Shown: one piece after another, positions 45,901-56,454 of the stretch
Numbering within the stretch: the first letter of the stretch is position 1
Layout: each line of letters opens with the position of its first letter
Source of the DNA: Nannochloris sp. 'desiccata'
Taxonomy: Eukaryota; Chlorophyta; Trebouxiophyceae; Chlorellales; Chlorellaceae
DNA length: 64,000 nucleotides
NCBI GenBank assembly: GCA_019044685.2
Contig: JAGTXX020000004.1
Span: forward strand, 806,001 to 870,000
Reading direction: 5' to 3'
Notes under the pieces: model-generated
What the model was told of the DNA's origin: nothing
The model's input: the letters and a program-made list of their open reading frames with translations, nothing else
Database searches by the model: none
Position numbers and translations under genes: made by a program

Positions 45901-46528
45901 CCATGGGAGTTTTAAATGACTTAACGCAGCAGCAGCAGCAGATAAGAGAGTGTGTGCCTCCTCTTCATCGAGTATACGGCCTGAATAGCTGTCGGGGGAG
46001 AGGACTACAATAGGGCCAGGATGGAACCACTCCTGAAGCTTATTTGGCTGATCACCGAGAGAGCAATATTTATTTTGTCCTGCATGGCGATTAGTATGCA
46101 GAAATTCTAGAGCAGATAAAGATAACGCACTTTTACTTGGTTGTGATAAAGGAGGAGTGCTAGAAGGAAGGTGGAGACTGAGAGAGTAGGTCTCTGATCG
46201 AAAGGGGAGGCGGTGGTGGAGATGAGCGGTGTATGTAGCTGGTAAGTGAGATCCGGAGCTAATTCCATAGCGAAGAGGGAGATCTTTGGTGAGAACGCGG
46301 CGTAGTGCGTTCTCGATAGAACCAATTAGTCTGCACAAAAGAGAGCAAAAGATTGAGACGGGGGCGGGGGAAGGGTTCAGATTGTGATCAAACTCGTCTA
46401 CCTAGCGAAGCATTAAGTGCAAATTAAATCACCCATCCTTACTTTTCAAGAGCTGTTGCGATTGTATAATCATGAAATCCACCATCATCCTCCAGAGCTG
46501 CTTCATCCACACGCATGGATTCACTCAT
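42931..46528 (-). CDS. RAB3GAP1: Rab3 GTPase-activating protein catalytic subunit (RAB3GAP1)
   Basis: Catalytic subunit of the Rab3GAP complex, which acts on Rab3 and serves as exchange factor for Rab18 in animals, affecting ER and autophagy. Exons 46528-46443 and 46330-42931 join to 1,161 residues. The N-terminal GGFHDYTIATALEKLIGSIE matches the family start. The diagnostic catalytic-domain stretch is LWTKFLRELRFAHWEANVPL followed by IIHQNLQLLDLSIRSKM. The C-terminal LPAELRVATVITSEMS fits the closing segment of the family. Ser/Thr-rich, Ala-rich and acidic insertions account for the extra length over animal proteins (about 980). The GAP arginine was not located with certainty. Divergent from the double Ubl gene with 282 bp between starts. 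Confidence 0.83.
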
Positions 46529-46810
46529 TTGCAAATAAAATCAAGTTTCATTGGTAGATAGCGGCATGAGTAATATTTGGAAAATCTCTTTGTCTGAGAT
46601 TTATGTCTATCGTTCCCAATTGCTGGCGTAAATAGTGGGAAATACTCTGCTCTGAAGCTAGAAAATCAAGTTTTGTTGACTCTCCCTTTGACCCCCATTT
46701 CTAGTCTCTGTTGATGCTGAAAACACACTTGGATGTATTCAAGACATTTATTGGATTATTAATCGTACTATTAAGCGCCATAACCGTGCTTCAAAGCTTG
46801 TCAAAGAACG
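46529..46810. promoter_or_regulatory. divergent promoter region RAB3GAP1 / double Ubl
   Basis: 282 bp between divergent start codons. The word AAATCAAGTTT occurs twice (about 46541 and 46668). No clear TATA box. Confidence 0.5.
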
Positions 46811-47703
46811 ATGCAGCTCTTCCTTCGAACCCTAAATGCAACGACAACCGCACTCAATGTGGACCAAACAACAGATATTAATGCACTGAAGACGTTGATC
46901 GAGGTATATTACAAGGGTATAGACGAGGGCACCAGGAAGCGGTGACTATTATCAGCCAGCCATCTATTAATTTGTATATTTTCCTCGCTTAACTTATATT
47001 GCCACAATACTTTTTGTTCTTTATAGGCAAAGGAAGGTGTTCCTGCTGTTGACCAAGTTCTTATCTGCGGCACGAAAGTCCTTCAGGATGGCGCCATCAC
47101 CTTGCAAGCTGCTGGCATTGAAAACCACTCCACCGTCCACGTCTCTTGCAGACTCCGCGGTGGCAAGCCCGTGAAAGTGAAAATGATGACCCCTCACTTG
47201 CCTTGTGGCCCTGAAGTTACCATTGATATCGAGTCTAATGCCACGAAGGATGAGATCAAGCAGAAGCTGGCTACAGTCACTGGAGTCCCCGTTGAGCACC
47301 AGAAAGTGATGTTATCGGGAATCAATCAAATTGTCATGGGAGACAAGAGGTGAGAGAGATTAGGACAGAGTAAACCTGTGATCTGTATTCATAATGAGTT
47401 ATTACTGAGGATTTTTACTTTCTGTAGGACTAATGTGGGGTTCAGTGCTTGTGGAACAACCAACGGCGTCCAATTGGCGGTGGGTAACAAGTAGATGATC
47501 ACTAGGGGGAGCTTTTAGGTAGCATATATATTGGAAATATGTCAGAGAGCTATGCGTCGGTTGGTGTCTAGCGTTTGATCTACTTTCAGGTGACTTTTGT
47601 TGAGAAGACTTGGCCAAGCTTGGTGGCGCCTGTGGATATTCTACAAAGAGGATGCACCAAAACTATTCTGCTTGGTTCTTTCACTTGCATTGTTACATTA
47701 TAA
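46811..47703 (+). CDS. tandem ubiquitin-like domain protein
   Basis: Four exons (46811-46903, 47027-47349, 47428-47479, 47590-47703) give 193 residues. The first domain (residues 1-77) is a divergent ubiquitin: MQLFLRTLNATTTALNVDQT, AKEGVPAVDQVLICGTKVLQ, and an end VHVSCRLRGG identical to ubiquitin's LRGG tail. It is followed directly by a second ubiquitin-like fold: KPVKVKMMTPHLPCGPEVTI, KDEIKQKLATVTGVPVEHQK, and a divergent end without Gly-Gly. The layout recalls FAU (FUBI-eS30) and plant Ub-RUB fusions, but the second part is neither eS30 nor a normal RUB. If a protease cuts after LRGG, domain 1 could be a conjugatable modifier. The terminal 30 residues are hydrophobic and less certain. 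TGTAA at 47726-47730. Confidence 0.75.
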
Positions 47704-47725
47704 AGATATAAATTTGGATGTCAAT

Positions 47726-47730
47726 TGTAA
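47726..47730 (+). terminator. TGTAA polyadenylation signal of double Ubl gene
   Basis: TGTAA 23 nt past the stop. Confidence 0.45.
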
Positions 47731-47953
47731 TTATAATACGAACACTAGGATAGTCACAAGGGACATCACACATAATTAGTTTGTTGTGGAAATGACTTGC
47801 ATCTTAGACTTTACGTGAACAAACACGGAAATTAAACACCAAAGACGCTTGCTGCAGTGTATACTATTTGCCCATTTTGTCTTTGTGCCTTGCGATCGTT
47901 AGATAGACCAAATTTCTGCTAAGATCCCTCGCATTAAATAAATCTCAACTGCG

Positions 47954-49408
47954 ATGGTTGTTGGCAATCGGAGCAAACAGCTCCTGGCTGCAAACACCTC
48001 AGGACTAGTTCTATTAGCAAGCCTACTACTTTTCATACTACCGATCGCTGCCCGATCACGCCGTCTAGACTTATTTAGCTCCAACAAAAACTATTTAGAT
48101 GATTCCTCGACCTCCGTCGCCCGAACATCTATTACTACCCGTGCCCTCTTAGCCTCCTCTAACGTTAGCAGCGCCCTTGATTCTACTAGACACCGTAGAC
48201 TACCTCTTCAAGATACAGACAGCGGAGCTGATGAAGAAGATTTGGTCCCAAGACCTACATATAAATTAAAGGGCTCTGCTCCAATACTGTTCACCTGTCC
48301 TGATGGTCGCAAGGGCCTTCATATAGTGCACATTCGCCTACTTCTAGGCCAAACGGAAGCCCGCGGAGCCCGTGGAACCTTCAGATCAGGCCGGCTCTTA
48401 CTTTTTCGGGACTTTTCTTTGCCAGGACTTGCTCGGCAAACTATTCAAAACTTTCTTTTATATATTTCCTACGACCTCCGGCAAGATTTCCCATTCTTGG
48501 AAGCTTCTCACGACATTCTGAAACTACGAATGACCCACGGAGCAAGCTACCTATACATGGCTGAAAAGGCATGGTCATATACACTCAAAGCCCACTTCCA
48601 GTTGGCCTATCCAAGAATACGAGATTTAATTTTAGAAAATGGCCTGGCTTCCGCAGACGACCTCAATTCTGTAGAGATGTACATTACGTCTCGGATGGAT
48701 AACGACGATGCCGTACACATAGACGCTGTACGATTAACCCAAGAAGAAGCATGCGGCCATTTAGGTTCCAAAGAACCAGACCGTTTATTCATTTCGTACG
48801 TGGAGCCAAAATTGTTTTGGCTACCAGATTCCCGCCATGCTTATGGACAGCTCGCCTATGTCCGATCGGAGGGCGTTACAGAAGTGGAAGTCCGTCATCA
48901 AGAACACGTACTCAAATTTAAACCTATTTTACAAAGCTTAGGTGTTGATAAAACGTTAATGAACTGCTATATTCCATTAAATTGCTACACGCACAAGCAT
49001 TACGAGCCTGCGTTTATCAACTATGCACGAAATAATACTGATTGTCCATGGACGTGGGCATTAGATCACAATTTAAAGGTAGTTAGACCCAAAGATGGCT
49101 CTGTTGGTGCGCTGTATTCCAGAACGCCTGGTAGTTGGTATAATACGATCAACGATAGAGGGTATAAGTATCTAGAGATGGATGTGGAGGCTCTTAAAGG
49201 ATGTGGACTTAACCTTGGAGAGTTGGCGTCGACAAATCTGTTGCTCGGTATGTTGTATAAAGAGGCACCTGAGGCAGCAGCGTTGAGCGTGACGGCAGCG
49301 AAAGGATTTGGGGGCATTGGAGGGATGTATACCAAGGAGAGGGCTATGAAACAGAAAGCTGAACAGCAAGCTGTGGATGGAGAAGACGACGGGATATTTT
49401 CTTGGTAG
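47954..49408 (+). CDS. putative Golgi glycosyltransferase-like protein
   Basis: Single-exon protein of 484 residues. Residues 14-33 form a hydrophobic segment (SGLVLLASLLLFILPIAARS) flanked by Arg, consistent with a type II signal anchor. After a Ser-rich stem, the predicted luminal domain begins near ILFTCPDGRKGLHIVHIRLL. A key motif is EMYITSRMDNDDAVHIDAVR, resembling the acidic metal-binding segment of GT-A glycosyltransferases, in particular the putative rhamnosyltransferase family (R-x-D-x-DD). Eight or so cysteines and an Asn-x-Thr site fit a secretory protein. Donor and acceptor are unknown; the family match is from memory and only moderate. TGTAA at 49516-49520. Confidence 0.62.
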   Translation: MVVGNRSKQLLAANTSGLVLLASLLLFILPIAARSRRLDLFSSNKNYLDDSSTSVARTSITTRALLASSNVSSALDSTRHRRLPLQDTDSGADEEDLVPRPTYKLKGSAPILFTCPDGRKGLHIVHIRLLLGQTEARGARGTFRSGRLLLFRDFSLPGLARQTIQNFLLYISYDLRQDFPFLEASHDILKLRMTHGASYLYMAEKAWSYTLKAHFQLAYPRIRDLILENGLASADDLNSVEMYITSRMDNDDAVHIDAVRLTQEEACGHLGSKEPDRLFISYVEPKLFWLPDSRHAYGQLAYVRSEGVTEVEVRHQEHVLKFKPILQSLGVDKTLMNCYIPLNCYTHKHYEPAFINYARNNTDCPWTWALDHNLKVVRPKDGSVGALYSRTPGSWYNTINDRGYKYLEMDVEALKGCGLNLGELASTNLLLGMLYKEAPEAAALSVTAAKGFGGIGGMYTKERAMKQKAEQQAVDGEDDGIFSW

Positions 49409-49809
49409 GAAAAGAAGATTTCTAGTTGCTGCTGTTTCCCGCTCTCTGTTCTTTGTTGCTATTTGGCTGCCCGGACTGATCCTTGAATTCGCCTGTTTCT
49501 TTAAGATGTTTCTATTGTAATGGCATGCCCATTCTTCTTCTCGAGATATTAAATATCATATTGAAAGGCATGGCGCAGTGCTTGCTGCTGGCCGACGCTG
49601 GGCTTCTTAAACATTTTAAGCCCAGGCCTTTAACCTGGCCGTCCTACGGCAAATTTACATTATTGTATCTTTCATCGCCAATAATTCGATCACTTCTGCC
49701 AAGAACTCATTGCGTTCTGGTTGTATTTACAGATACAAATCAAAGATTATATCACTTCATCTTTGCACAAAACGCCTGCCAATTTTCCTAGATTTCTCGC
49801 TGTATAGAA
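49409..49809. other. intergenic region before bL9
   Basis: About 400 bp with the 3' UTR of the glycosyltransferase-like gene (TGTAA at 49516-49520) and the bL9 promoter. No other feature recognised. Confidence 0.4.
49516..49520 (+). terminator. TGTAA polyadenylation signal of glycosyltransferase-like gene
   Basis: TGTAA 108 nt past the stop. Confidence 0.4.
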
Positions 49810-50674
49810 ATGTCACGATGGCAGAGAATATCTCAGTTTACCGAGTCTGCTAGTTGGTGCTTGCAACAGCTGCGAGGACCGAAATCAAGCACCACCAAAT
49901 TGCCAATAGAACTCCTTCAGGTAAGCCATTTCAACATTCGAGGCCTTTCTAAAATGATAAGAATATCATCAGCTATCGAATCGCGCTGTCATTGCCGTGA
50001 TTTTCTTCTCGTGAGTCTTATTTTTTGCCAATTAATTTATTTCTCAGGATGTCGATGGTATGGGTGCGGCAGGCACAATAGCCAAAGTAAATCATGGATA
50101 TGCCCGTAATTACCTCGTCCCTAATAAACTGGCAGCAGTAAGACGTGGGAAACAGGCTGGATCAGTTGCTGAGATTCAGGAACAGAGCAATACTTCTTCT
50201 TCTTCAGCGGCAATGGCAGTTGCTGGCAGTGCTACAGCTCCATCTGGTGCACTGAATGAGGAAGAGCGTGAAAAGTTATTAGTAGCACAGCAGAGACGAA
50301 GGCTAGAATCTGCAGTGAAGAAGCTCACAACCCAAACTCTGGTAGGAACTACCTGCTTTTCTTCATTCATATGTATTCCTTGACTACGAAATAATGGTGC
50401 ACGCCTTTTCTTCTTTTTTGCAACCTGATTTCCATTCCCTTTCTTGCAGACAATGAGGCGCAAGGTAACTGAAGATGGCAAGCTAGATAAAGCAGTTGTG
50501 GCTGAGGATATAGCTGATGCTGTAGCCAGGCAGCTCCAAATAGAAATAGTGTCCGAGCTCATTGACATGGGCGGTGAGCAGTTGAAGTCAGTTGGCGAGT
50601 ATGAAGTGCCATTAAAATTAATGCTACCAGGAGGGGAACGTGCAAAGTTAGATGTGAATATCGTATCCACCTAA
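49810..50674 (+). CDS. organellar ribosomal protein bL9
   Basis: Large-subunit protein of a bacterial-type ribosome, so it works in the mitochondrion or plastid. Exons 49810-49920, 50048-50341 and 50450-50674 give 209 residues. The splice creates ELLQDVDGMGAAGTIAKVNH, and GYARNYLVPNKLA is the signature of bL9. A long connecting helix with Ser/Ala insertions follows, and the C-terminal domain has VVAEDIADAVARQL and SVGEYEVPLKLMLPGG. The N-terminal leader of about 30 residues is basic and Gln/Ser-rich and looks more mitochondrial than plastid, with low certainty. TGTAA at 50686-50690. Confidence 0.9.
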
Positions 50675-50685
50675 AAAGAGTAGAA

Positions 50686-50690
50686 TGTAA
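50686..50690 (+). terminator. TGTAA polyadenylation signal candidate of bL9
   Basis: TGTAA 12 nt past the stop; the very short distance makes it less certain. Confidence 0.3.
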
Positions 50691-50909
50691 CAAGTTAAAA
50701 TTGAGCAGAAGAATACTAACAGCAGTGGAGAGCCGCTGGGCGCTTTGCTCAGTGCGTGAAACTTTGAAAAACTAGACAGGGAGAGTTGCAGACATTAAGA
50801 AACCATGTCTAGCCTTCCTAAATATTATAATATATTTTAGTGTTAAATACCAATCATAACACGCACTCTTGCGTCAAATATTTGAATTTATTGGTAGCAA
50901 AATTTTAAA

Positions 50910-53183
50910 ATGACAGACGCGGCTACAGACGCAGAGATAGCTCGGCTCTTGGTAAGCGACGTCAAATCAATAACTAGAACTTTACTGAATAGTAGAACAG
51001 TGCAGTGATGAAATTTTATCGATATCTTTCAACAAAGGATCACTATACAAAAGTTTTGAATTTCTTGATCTTATGTTTTCTCATCTTTTTTGCTTTTTGA
51101 ACCTAATACTTCTCATATATACATGTTACAGGCCGAGGAACAGGGATATTACGGCGTTCAGGACTATGATTTCAACTCAGGTGGAGAGTCTGACAGTGAT
51201 CCTGATTATGGCAAAGGAGCAAAGAAAAAGGCCAAGAAGAAAAAAGCCTCTAATGCTGCTTCAGCAAAAGCAAAAACTACTGCAGATCCAGCCTCGAATG
51301 AAGAAGGTACCAATACTGCTCCCGCTGATGGGGAAGCAGCTGCCGCTCCTCATGGCGATGGAGACGACGAAGGGCTGTCACTCACTGGCCGCAGGAAGAG
51401 AAAAGATACAGGGACTCAACGCAGCGCCTCTCGTTCCTGGACAGATGATGAAGAACGTCTCTTCCTTGAAGCCTTGGCCTTCCACGGCCGCGATTGGAAG
51501 AAATGTGGTGAGCACATCGTCACCAGAGATCACCGTGCTGTCGCAAGCCACGCTCAGAAATTCTTAATCAAAGCACTGTTAAAAGGAGAAGAGCTCCCCG
51601 GTAAAATGGCAGATTCAGGGCGTGGATATACCTTATCCGGTAAACCGTTAGACCCAAATTCTGCTGCTGCAAGGGCTTATGGTTTAAAACCAGAAGCTTT
51701 CCAGAAAGTAGTTGACAGCGGTTTTCTCCAAGTTGGTGTTCATGTAACTACGTTGGAGCTAACTGAGGGGCCTCCGCCTAAACGGGAGCCTAAAGCACCT
51801 GGAAATTCTTCTGGTATATCCCCTTCATCCAGGAAGAAAGCTCGTAAAACTCCAACGGATAAATCTAATAGTAGCACCAACAATGATGGGGTAGTAGGAC
51901 ATGGAAATAATGATGGTGACTTGGCTGCAGCGTTGAAAGCCTCTACTGCTGCCTGTGCTGCCGACGCGGCTGCTCTCGCAGCTGCTGAACCAACAGAGTA
52001 TGCCAAAAACCGACCTCGTCGCCAATTACCCTCTGCAAAGGCGCAACTGGGTGCTACAACGGAAAGTTTAGATTTAACGCTGCTATCGGAATTTGTCGGC
52101 CCCATAGGAGCAGGGGCTCCTCTTTCCCAGCCCTTTTCAGTGTCTATGTCCCCCGATGCGTTGCTGGTCATGGATTTTCATGCTCATTTGAGTACCTGGG
52201 AAGTCATCGGTTTGCTTGGAGGCACTTTCGATGCTACTAGTAAACAATTAACCATCGCTGCGGCGTATCCATGCCGGCGAGCCTACGGCTCTGATTCCAG
52301 CACGTCTGTTGAGTTGGACGCTGAGAGCCAAGTAGAAGTCACCTGTGCAATGGAAGAACGAGGATTAATTCCAGTAGGTTGGTACCATTCTCACCCTGTG
52401 TTTGAGCCTCGTCCGAGCGCTAAAGATAACGAGAATCAGAGAAACTACCAAGCACTCTGTCGAGACGCGACTACCGGCCTTGAGCCTTGGGTGGGTGCAA
52501 TCGTTGGGCCCTATGATCAACAACTCCCCACTGCAGCATCTCGTACACAGTTATGGGTCGTACGGCAACAATTGCGTGAATTAGCAGCATTCAATATTAG
52601 ACATACACGTACTACAGAGTCTGCTGCTATTCCAACTCCGGGCAGCGATGTTGAAGCACAGTTGATTACCGCGTTAGAGCAAGGCAAAGAGGACGCGTCC
52701 CGTGTTGAACCTGGTGATATATGGAGACCGTACTCACGATTGGTTCAGGGGACGGCAGATGGAGGGCCTTTGACAAATGGCGAGAAGTTGCAGTTGGCTA
52801 TGAGGGTGCACCTCCCGAGAGATCAGCAGATGGCAGTTTCTGAGTTTTTGAAGAGGTTGAGAGGGTTTTTTAAAGAAAAATGGGGTGTAGAAGTAGCTGA
52901 AATGGTGTTCAATTCCAGTGCGAATGCTACCACTGTGGCTGGGGCAGTTCAAGATGAAAAGGAGGCAGAAGAGAAGCAGCAGCCTGAAGACGAGGTGGTC
53001 GTGGCAGCAGCAGAAGGAGCAGAAGGAGCAGAGGCAGCAGCTTCTCCTCCTGGAGAAGTGAAAGCCGAGCAAAGGGATCCCAACAACGTCCAACAAAACC
53101 CCCAGCAAGAACAGCAGAAACCTGCTGCTGAGGGTGTGCCGGTTGCAGAACCAGCGGCTGAAGAGGCCAACGCTACTACTTAA
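50910..53183 (+). CDS. MYSM1-like histone H2A deubiquitinase (SANT + MPN/JAMM)
   Basis: Predicted zinc metalloprotease that removes ubiquitin from histone H2A. Exons 50910-50951 and 51132-53183 give 697 residues. After an acidic/lysine-rich N-terminus, a SANT/Myb domain of the SHAQK class lies at about 98-150 (RSWTDDEERLFLEALAFHGR, ASHAQKFLIKALL). The MPN domain at about 345-510 has the JAMM site: Glu in TWEVIGLLGG, His433 and His435 in GWYHSHPVFEPRP, Ser443 and Asp446, so all zinc and catalytic positions are present. Animal MYSM1 also has a SWIRM domain between the two; I see only GYTLSGKPLDPNSAA and low-complexity sequence there. The C-terminal tail is Glu/Gln/Ala-rich and disordered. Confidence 0.88.
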
Positions 53184-53298
53184 AAGAATGAAAAAATGAA
53201 TTGATTTGCTGTTAGTTTTAATCCTGTATAACGCACGATACTAGTTTGTTAATCACTGCGTGTTTATGTTTAAAAATTGATTAGATTAAATTAGATTA

Positions 53299-53303
53299 TT
53301 ACA
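53299..53303 (-). terminator. TGTAA polyadenylation signal of OST3/6
   Basis: TTACA on the plus strand, 107 nt past the OST3/6 stop. Confidence 0.4.
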
Positions 53304-53409
53304 GTGAAAAATCAGCAAGAGTGTCAGCGGCAGGGCAGGAACGAGAAAATAAAAAATGAAGTAGTGAAGTACAGTGTAGCAGTGTGTTTATATTTAAAAA
53401 AAACCCTTC

Positions 53410-54538
53410 TTAAAAGTAAAAAAAGCTATTAATATGTGATTTCCAAGCATGATAACCTAGCACAACTCTCAAAACCACCGAAGCAGCACCCAATATCGCC
53501 CACCCTCTGACTCTCCGTTCGCTTTCCTCCTTCACCGTTGGCAACAACTTTGTAAAACTGGCAATTAAGAGAGCAAATACCACATAAAATGTACCCATAA
53601 TAAACCCTTCAGCACCCATTTGTCCAGATCCACTAGTGAAAATGACTGAACTCCGTGTACGAGGGTCGTAACCAATGAAAGGAGCTCCGCGAATGATATT
53701 ATACATCCCTCCGGATGTTGCAAACCAGAAGATCGCAATCGCACCCGCAGCATACAAAGAAGGAGATCTCATAAACCGGGCATAATAGAGGTTATACCCA
53801 ATGAAAGAAGCACCCGTGAGGAACATCAAGGTGAAAAGGGGAATGAATCGGGAGCGAGTAGTGGCGGTCAAGACAGAAAGATCTCCCGGGGAAAGGCCTG
53901 TCCTGTCTTCAATGAATCCACCAATGTCTTTGGGATCGATGCCAGTAGAGACACCACCAGCCATAATTTCATCTTTAGGCATTGAGATGCCGCCATTAGG
54001 GCTGATTGTCAGAGCAGGGGGGATGCGGGCAACGTAAGGAAGACCCTTGACGCCAAGACGGCCAAAAGATTCACGAGCGTCCTCGAAGAACATGCGAGCG
54101 AAGAATGCTTTCCCCTCGGTGGATTTATTGCTATGATGGGATGCGAAAGAGCGAGCTACGCTGGCGAAAGTTTCGAAACGCGTTTCCAACTCGAGTTTGC
54201 TTTGTTTTCTAAATTGTCGAGAGTCGCCAAAGATGAAAAGAGAGTAAGGGCGGTTTTTTCCAGATGTGTAGCGCACAAATGCGCCATTATCTAGAGTGAT
54301 GACGCCATTTTTGGAGTTACGTTGAAGTTCCATGAGTTCAGCCGACTGTGGAAGAGATAAAAAAAGGTTGGAAATGATGAGCTTGTAATTCAGGTGATTT
54401 ATTGATCACAAGGTACAACTAATTTTATAGACGACACACACGAACACTCACTCGTGCTGTATTGTCTTCAGAACTCTGCGCTAAAACTGTGCAGCTGCAT
54501 GCTAAAAAAACAGCTGCTATTGCAATTATTGATCTCAT
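53410..54538 (-). CDS. oligosaccharyltransferase subunit OST3/OST6
   Basis: Subunit of the ER complex that N-glycosylates nascent proteins. Exons 54538-54452 and 54345-53410 give 340 residues. Exon 1 is a signal peptide (MRSIIAIAAVFLACSCTVLA). A luminal thioredoxin-like domain follows (GVITLDNGAFVRYTSGKNRP, LGVKGLPYVARIPP, IGGFIEDRTG), then four membrane spans typical of OST3/6/TUSC3. The redox CxxC expected near LFIFGDSRQFRKQSKLELE is absent and the mature chain has no cysteine at all. It therefore cannot form mixed disulfides with substrates as yeast and animal forms do; I believe plant homologues are similar but have not checked. Confidence 0.86.
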
Positions 54539-55210
54539 CTTGATTTTCTGATGGTCGCAGGATGATTGAAGAAATTAGATTCTATGATAAAAATGTAATC
54601 CATGAAAATTGCAATCGTATTTTCAGCGATGCTGGGGTCTTTAAACCTATTTTTTTGTTTTTTGAAGAGGAAAGCGCCGCCGCCGCCGCCAATTTTTTGG
54701 TTGTCGCCGTGAAGTATCCATGCACTCTACCTTTGAGCCCCAAAAAGCTTCATCTCCAAAAGGTATTTGGCCATTAAGCTGCCCATGTGTTGGCCTCTGC
54801 TGCAGGCTCGAGCAAAAAAATGGGGCTTGACCAAGTTCTGATGGGAAATGTCTCTCCAAGTTGTTGGTGCTCTCTGCACTGGATCTGATTTCAATAGCCA
54901 ACTGTACTGGAGGGAGCGCATCCTGCAATACCTTGAGTGGCCCTTCAGGTCAAAGCGTCACCTTTACAGGCAGCAGACCTACACACACATCTATTGCATA
55001 ACAGCCCCGTCCATTATATTAGCAGAATCTTCTAATACCTTGCACCCTGCTGTTCCCGTGGAGATTTCCGCTGTCGTTTCGGGTGGAGCTCTCTCTCTTC
55101 ATTGACCGTTGTATACCCTGAATCACGCAAATTAACTTCCCCTAATATTCTTATTGCTTCTCCTTAAGTTAATACATGTATGTAACAAATGTATACATGG
55201 TGTACAATCC
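54539..55210. other. intergenic region between OST3/6 and oxygenase genes
   Basis: About 670 bp with the OST3/6 promoter and the 3' UTR of the oxygenase gene. Small frames (54848-55105 plus, 54647-54928 minus) show no domain. Confidence 0.4.
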
Positions 55211-56314
55211 TTATTCAAAAATAAAAGGCATCGTAATTTCAGTAGTCCCATCAGACTCTGGCCACTCAATACTCGCTAAATGATCACAAATACAGCCCAA
55301 AACATCAATCCGTGCATCGTCAACATCTCCGGAACACCCCTGTGGCCGCATCATTACCGTATTAGTCAGAAATTCTAAACCCACCATTTTGCCATCTGGA
55401 CCGACGGTTAACCGTAATGTAGCAGTGCCTACAGCAGGAGGAAGCTCTGCTAAAGCTTCATATAGACTACCTAAAGACTCATTAAGCACTGGAGTTACTA
55501 TTTCGTCGTCAAGAGTTCCATTAAAAAAGGGTGTTGGGCTCGTAAACCACCCATGAAGGACCACTCTCCCCTGTCGAGGATCTCGATCTCCCCCTTCAAC
55601 TATTCTCACTCCATGAGGAAAGCGAGGATCGAAGACAGTCAATTGCCCAAAGTTCGGTTCGATTAAAGTTACGAGTTGTTTCGTTTCTAAACCTTGAGAG
55701 CTATCAAACCCACGCCAAAAATCGAGTACATTTGGATTCAACAGCATGGTTTCACCGCCGGCAAAGGTTCTAGAATCCCAGTTTGTGAGAGATAATACAA
55801 AGGCCCAAGGTCCATGGGGTGAGTCTGTGTGGAACTCTTGTCGACAGCCATCAGTATAGAAAGAAAGCCAAATGGGAGAGATGCCTCTGCACCCCAGAAC
55901 ACGTTCGCCGTACTCTATGAGGGAATCTTCCAACTGGTCGTAGAGTTCAGGGGGGAAGAACGCGTCAGCGGGGGTGCGGTGGAGTAAATATTGCCCAGGT
56001 ACGTTCCAGAAATCCCAGACAAACCGATCAGATGTCGTTTTTAGAGGGTCTGCGAATCGCTCATCAAAGTGCCCACGTAGAGCGGCAGTGGCGGGGAATG
56101 AGTCACAAAGTATAATGTGCTCTGGATCTGGGATGTCAATGAATATTTCGGCTTCAGTTTCACTTTCGGCGCGAACTGCTAAATTTCTAGAGCGTCTCAA
56201 AGAGGGCAAAAAGGCTACATTTGGAAATGATTTTGAATCTCGATGTTTGAAATTCCTATTGCAACTATTATGTAAAGATGATCTGACGCAGTTCATCTGC
56301 GGCAATGCCAACAT
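55211..56314 (-). CDS. 2OG-Fe(II) oxygenase-like protein with TonB-C-like tail
   Basis: Single exon, 367 residues. The first 45 residues are Arg/Ser/Asn-rich and end before an acidic segment, suggesting a plastid or mitochondrial leader. The catalytic region has the iron-binding HxD in RQEFHTDSPHGPWAFVLSL, a distal His in DPRFPHGVRIVEGG and the 2-oxoglutarate Arg in RQGRVVLHGWF. The last 90 residues (TLRLTVGPDGKMVGLEFLTN, then CDHLASIEWPESDGTTEITM and PFIF) resemble the C-terminal domain of TonB/AgmX proteins, an odd partner for an oxygenase. The substrate is unknown. The oxygenase call is well supported by motif order; the tail match is tentative. Confidence 0.72.
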   Translation of the reverse strand: MLALPQMNCVRSSLHNSCNRNFKHRDSKSFPNVAFLPSLRRSRNLAVRAESETEAEIFIDIPDPEHIILCDSFPATAALRGHFDERFADPLKTTSDRFVWDFWNVPGQYLLHRTPADAFFPPELYDQLEDSLIEYGERVLGCRGISPIWLSFYTDGCRQEFHTDSPHGPWAFVLSLTNWDSRTFAGGETMLLNPNVLDFWRGFDSSQGLETKQLVTLIEPNFGQLTVFDPRFPHGVRIVEGGDRDPRQGRVVLHGWFTSPTPFFNGTLDDEIVTPVLNESLGSLYEALAELPPAVGTATLRLTVGPDGKMVGLEFLTNTVMMRPQGCSGDVDDARIDVLGCICDHLASIEWPESDGTTEITMPFIFE

Positions 56315-56454
56315 TGTCGATTTTTAAATTTAACGTAATAGGAAAACACCAACGTAATATCATAATTTTCAAGTTTCAAGGGTTGAAAAGGGAGAAACAT
56401 ATTATTCAATGCCCTACCTGTCAGTGCACGGCCTCTTTCAAAATTAAATAACAA

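Noticed and set aside
46701..46730. Similarity of 46701-46730 to 14279-14310 (CTAGT..CTCT.TTGA.GCTGA.AACAC)
   Set aside because: About 30 bp with several mismatches and unlike flanks; could be a worn repeat but is too short to support without a genome-wide search.
54848..55105. 85-residue plus frame between OST3/6 and the oxygenase
   Set aside because: Lies in the expected promoter/3' UTR interval with no domain.
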